A DNA stretch of 7,570 bases from DAOPYE01 sp035352715 (GTDB lineage Bacteria; Acidobacteriota; Holophagae; Holophagales; Holophagaceae): the NCBI GenBank assembly GCA_035352715.1, contig DAOPYE010000108.1, positions 1 through 7,570 of the forward strand, in the 5' to 3' direction. A program made the position numbers and the translations under genes. This document shows, in pieces, positions 6,273-7,570 of the stretch. Numbering within the stretch: the stretch's first letter is position 1; each line of letters opens with the position of its first letter. Under the pieces are notes generated by a model. It had not been told where the DNA came from and ran no database searches. It saw only the letters and a list, made by a program, of their open reading frames with translations.

Positions 6273-6869
6273 ATGTCCATGTTTCGGCGATCGCTTTCTT
6301 CCCGCATGGCCGTCCTATTCTGGGGCCTGCTTCTGGCGCTCCATCTCCCGGCGATGGCCACCCAGGAGGCAGTGTCTCCCATTCCGAAACCCAAAGCCGA
6401 GGCGCGTTGCGGCCTGGGTGGCATCGTTCCAGGCGACGCGTGGAGCCCGTCGGACGCCTACCAGTTGGGCTCGTCCAAAATCTATCCGCCGGGCGCGGGC
6501 CGTCAGAGCTACCGACTGCGTGATATCCGCGGAGGTTTCATCCAGTTCGTGATCGCCAAGGACAGCAAGGTCCAGGCGGTGCTGCGGGAATACGATGGTG
6601 AGCAGGAGCCCAAGGTGCTGGAAGCGCTGAAGGCGCGGTACGGTGAGCCTTCGAACCCCGGCGTTCAGACCGGGGCCATGGGACTGGTGAGCGGCAAGAC
6701 CCAATCGCGCATCGTATGGCTCGATACGGCCTGCCATACGCGCATTGAGTTCGTGCGCCAGGACAAGGGCATGTTCAAGGGCAAGTTCGCCAAATCCACC
6801 ACCCTGGCCGTGATCGTCACCGCTCTGGATCAGCACACGCCTGGCGACAGCCCCAATCCACTAGACTGA
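6273..6869 (+). CDS. Secreted or periplasmic protein of unknown function, 198 aa
   Basis: I do not recognise this family. Starting at 6273, the protein has a textbook signal peptide: basic MSMFRRSLSSR, a hydrophobic core about 13-25, and a likely signal peptidase I site after LPAMA (cut near 29/30). There is no lipobox Cys, so it should be a soluble periplasmic or exported protein. The mature part has two Cys (46 and 154), which could form a disulfide, an RGGFIQFVIAKDSKV stretch about 86-100, and LEALKARYGEP at 116-126, reminiscent of small envelope proteins with a repeated beta/alpha layout. The tail 185-198 is polar and Pro-rich. The start at 6273 is preferred because GAGG lies 4 nt upstream; ATG 6279 is also possible. 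ATG 6243 would add 10 residues, has no ribosome site and overlaps the possible -10. It follows res by 48 nt but nothing ties it to restriction. Confidence 0.7.
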   Translation: MSMFRRSLSSRMAVLFWGLLLALHLPAMATQEAVSPIPKPKAEARCGLGGIVPGDAWSPSDAYQLGSSKIYPPGAGRQSYRLRDIRGGFIQFVIAKDSKVQAVLREYDGEQEPKVLEALKARYGEPSNPGVQTGAMGLVSGKTQSRIVWLDTACHTRIEFVRQDKGMFKGKFAKSTTLAVIVTALDQHTPGDSPNPLD

Positions 6870-6875
6870 TGTCTG

Positions 6876-6893
6876 CGCTGTGATCGCACAGCG
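6876..6893. repeat. Short hairpin after the secreted-protein gene
   Basis: CGCTGTG (6876-6882), loop ATCG, CACAGCG (6887-6893): a perfect 7-bp stem starting 6 nt after the stop codon. No T-run follows (GGGAAACC), so it is not a standard intrinsic terminator, though its place at the gene end suggests it could protect the 3' end of the mRNA or help termination weakly. Confidence 0.35.
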
Positions 6894-6921
6894 GGAAACC
6901 GCACCCCGAGGAAACGCAATC

Positions 6922-6935
6922 GTGACAGGAATCAC
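6922..6935. promoter_or_regulatory. CRP/FNR-family-like binding site upstream of the CheY-like gene
   Basis: GTGA-CAGGAA-TCAC has exact two-fold symmetry with the 6-nt spacing of CRP-type sites (TGTGA-N6-TCACA); the outermost T and A are not conserved. If the -10 at 6978-6983 is right, its centre falls at about -61.5, the classical activator position for CRP at class I promoters. The link to a CRP-family protein is inference; none is encoded in the window. Confidence 0.3.
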
Positions 6936-6977
6936 TCGCCAGGCATTCCGTGACGATGGGACTTTCAAGGGCTTTGC

Positions 6978-6983
6978 TACCAT
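6978..6983 (+). promoter_or_regulatory. Possible -10 element for the CheY-CheC operon
   Basis: TACCAT, in the context TTTGCTACCAT, fits TAnnnT and would start transcription near 6990, only about 3 nt before the ATG at 6993. No -35 is evident at 17 nt, which would suit an activator-dependent promoter. The absence of a ribosome site before 6993 agrees with a nearly leaderless transcript. Confidence 0.3.
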
Positions 6984-6992
6984 GTGGGCATT

Positions 6993-7361
6993 ATGAAAAT
7001 ACTGATCATCGACGACGCAAAATTTCAGCGCGGCCAGATGGCGCGCCTGCTGGTGGGGCTGGGCCACACGGTCATCGAAGCCAGCAACGGCCAAGAAGGC
7101 TACATGAAGCTGTGCACGGATGGCCCCGACGCCGTGATCTGCGATCTGCTGATGCCCGTCATGGATGGGATCGCCTTCCTGACGATGGTGCACAAGCACG
7201 AGGTGCCCACCCCGGTCATCATCCTTTCTGCGGATGTGCAGGCCACCACGCGGGAACAGTGCCTGGGCCTCGGAGCCCGCGCCTTTCTCAACAAGCCTTG
7301 CGAAGTGAATGCGCTGATCGAAGCCCTGGCGCCCATCCAAAACGGTCTCGGCCAGAACTGA
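6993..7361 (+). CDS. CheY-like single-domain response regulator, 122 aa
   Basis: Cytosolic receiver domain that takes a phosphoryl group from a histidine kinase; it has no output domain, so it acts through protein contacts as CheY does. All receiver residues are present: acidic pocket D7-D8, phospho-acceptor D51 in VICDLLMPVMDG, the switch Ser in IILSAD at 79, and the Lys-Pro pair at 101-102. Helix 1 FQRGQMARLLVGLGH and the ARAFLNKP end match the fold. ATG 6993 gives the normal MKILIIDD beginning; GTG 6984 would add only three residues (M/V-G-I). No clear ribosome site precedes either start. The CheC-like gene follows 7 nt after the stop, so the pair is an operon in which the partner probably removes the phosphate. 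Whether it controls flagella, pili or another output cannot be told here. Confidence 0.9.
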   Translation: MKILIIDDAKFQRGQMARLLVGLGHTVIEASNGQEGYMKLCTDGPDAVICDLLMPVMDGIAFLTMVHKHEVPTPVIILSADVQATTREQCLGLGARAFLNKPCEVNALIEALAPIQNGLGQN

Positions 7362-7368
7362 GGCTCCG

Positions 7369-7570
7369 ATGCTTGAGGATGAAACCTTCCGGGACGCTCT
7401 GACCGAACTGGTGAACATCGGGGTGGGACGCGCGGCAGCTTCCCTGGCGACGATGGTCAAGGAACGCATCGAGCTCTCCGTGCCCCGGCTCGTCACGATC
7501 CCCTATCACGAACTGCCCACCCAGCTCGGCATCGCCGGGAAGGAGATGCAGATCTCCATCGTGCAGCAGC
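7369..7570 (+). CDS. cheC: CheC-family CheY-P phosphatase, N-terminal part cut by the window edge
   Basis: Partial CDS, 67 complete codons, beginning MLEDETFRDALTELVNIGVG. The stretch DALTELVNIGVGRAAASLATM (9-29) is the hallmark first helix of CheC/CheX/FliY proteins. D9, E13 and N16 fit the D/S-x3-E-x2-N phosphatase active-site motif; CheC normally has a second copy of this motif about 100 residues later, outside the window. Residues 36-67 (LSVPRLVTIPYHEL...) fit the beta strand region after it. The start ATG 7369 has GAGG (7360-7363) 5 nt upstream, overlapping the TGA of the CheY-like gene, so translation is probably coupled. CheC removes phosphate from CheY-P and so ends the signal. CheX or a FliY/FliN-linked form cannot be excluded without the C-terminus. 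Confidence 0.85.
   Translation, partial: MLEDETFRDALTELVNIGVGRAAASLATMVKERIELSVPRLVTIPYHELPTQLGIAGKEMQISIVQQ

Noticed and set aside
6881..6890. TGTGATCGCACA inside the hairpin read as a CRP site
   Set aside because: The two halves lack the 6-nt spacer of CRP-type sites; the hairpin explains the symmetry.
6861..7496. Minus-strand 211-aa open frame over the CheY-CheC region
   Set aside because: The plus strand encodes clear receiver and CheC motifs with good spacing; the minus frame has none.

Overview
The window looks like part of a GC-rich (about 60% or more by eye) diderm bacterial chromosome. A Holophagaceae-type acidobacterium such as Geothrix is my guess from gene style and codon use only; no marker proves it. 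I see no tRNA, rRNA, CRISPR array, insertion sequence or integrase.

Layout, left to right. The minus-strand left arm holds a truncated ABC-F translation-factor ATPase (start codon at 1222, running off the left edge). Upstream of it, on the same strand, is a small XRE/Cro-type DNA-binding regulator (1315-1782). The 92-nt gap between them holds a strong Shine-Dalgarno sequence, a possible 18-codon leader ORF whose stop overlaps the ABC-F start as ATGA, and a GC-rich hairpin. A 207-nt divergent intergenic region follows. It carries a near-perfect AT-rich palindrome just upstream of the plus-strand genes and a weaker related element just upstream of the regulator.

The centre (1990-6224) is a complete two-gene type III restriction-modification operon. 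Mod is a beta-class, DPPY-type adenine methyltransferase that also supplies sequence recognition. Res is a DEAH-box translocase with a C-terminal PD-(D/E)xK nuclease. The two are 2 nt apart. The regulator plus palindrome suggest local transcriptional control, much as controller proteins do in other R-M systems. The middle of mod (about 2215-3125) is far more AT-rich than both ends of the same gene and than res, which points to exchange of the recognition segment by recombination.

The right arm (plus strand) holds a secreted protein of unknown function (6273-6869), then a CheY-like single-domain response regulator (6993-7361), and 7 nt later the start of a CheC-family CheY-P phosphatase (7369 to the right edge). 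The last two form an operon that makes and removes a phospho-signal. The 123-nt gap before CheY has a short hairpin, a CRP/FNR-like site and a possible promoter giving an almost leaderless transcript.

Nothing here is a clearly new system. The best leads are the mosaic mod gene, the palindromic control region and the possible leader-peptide control of the ABC-F gene.
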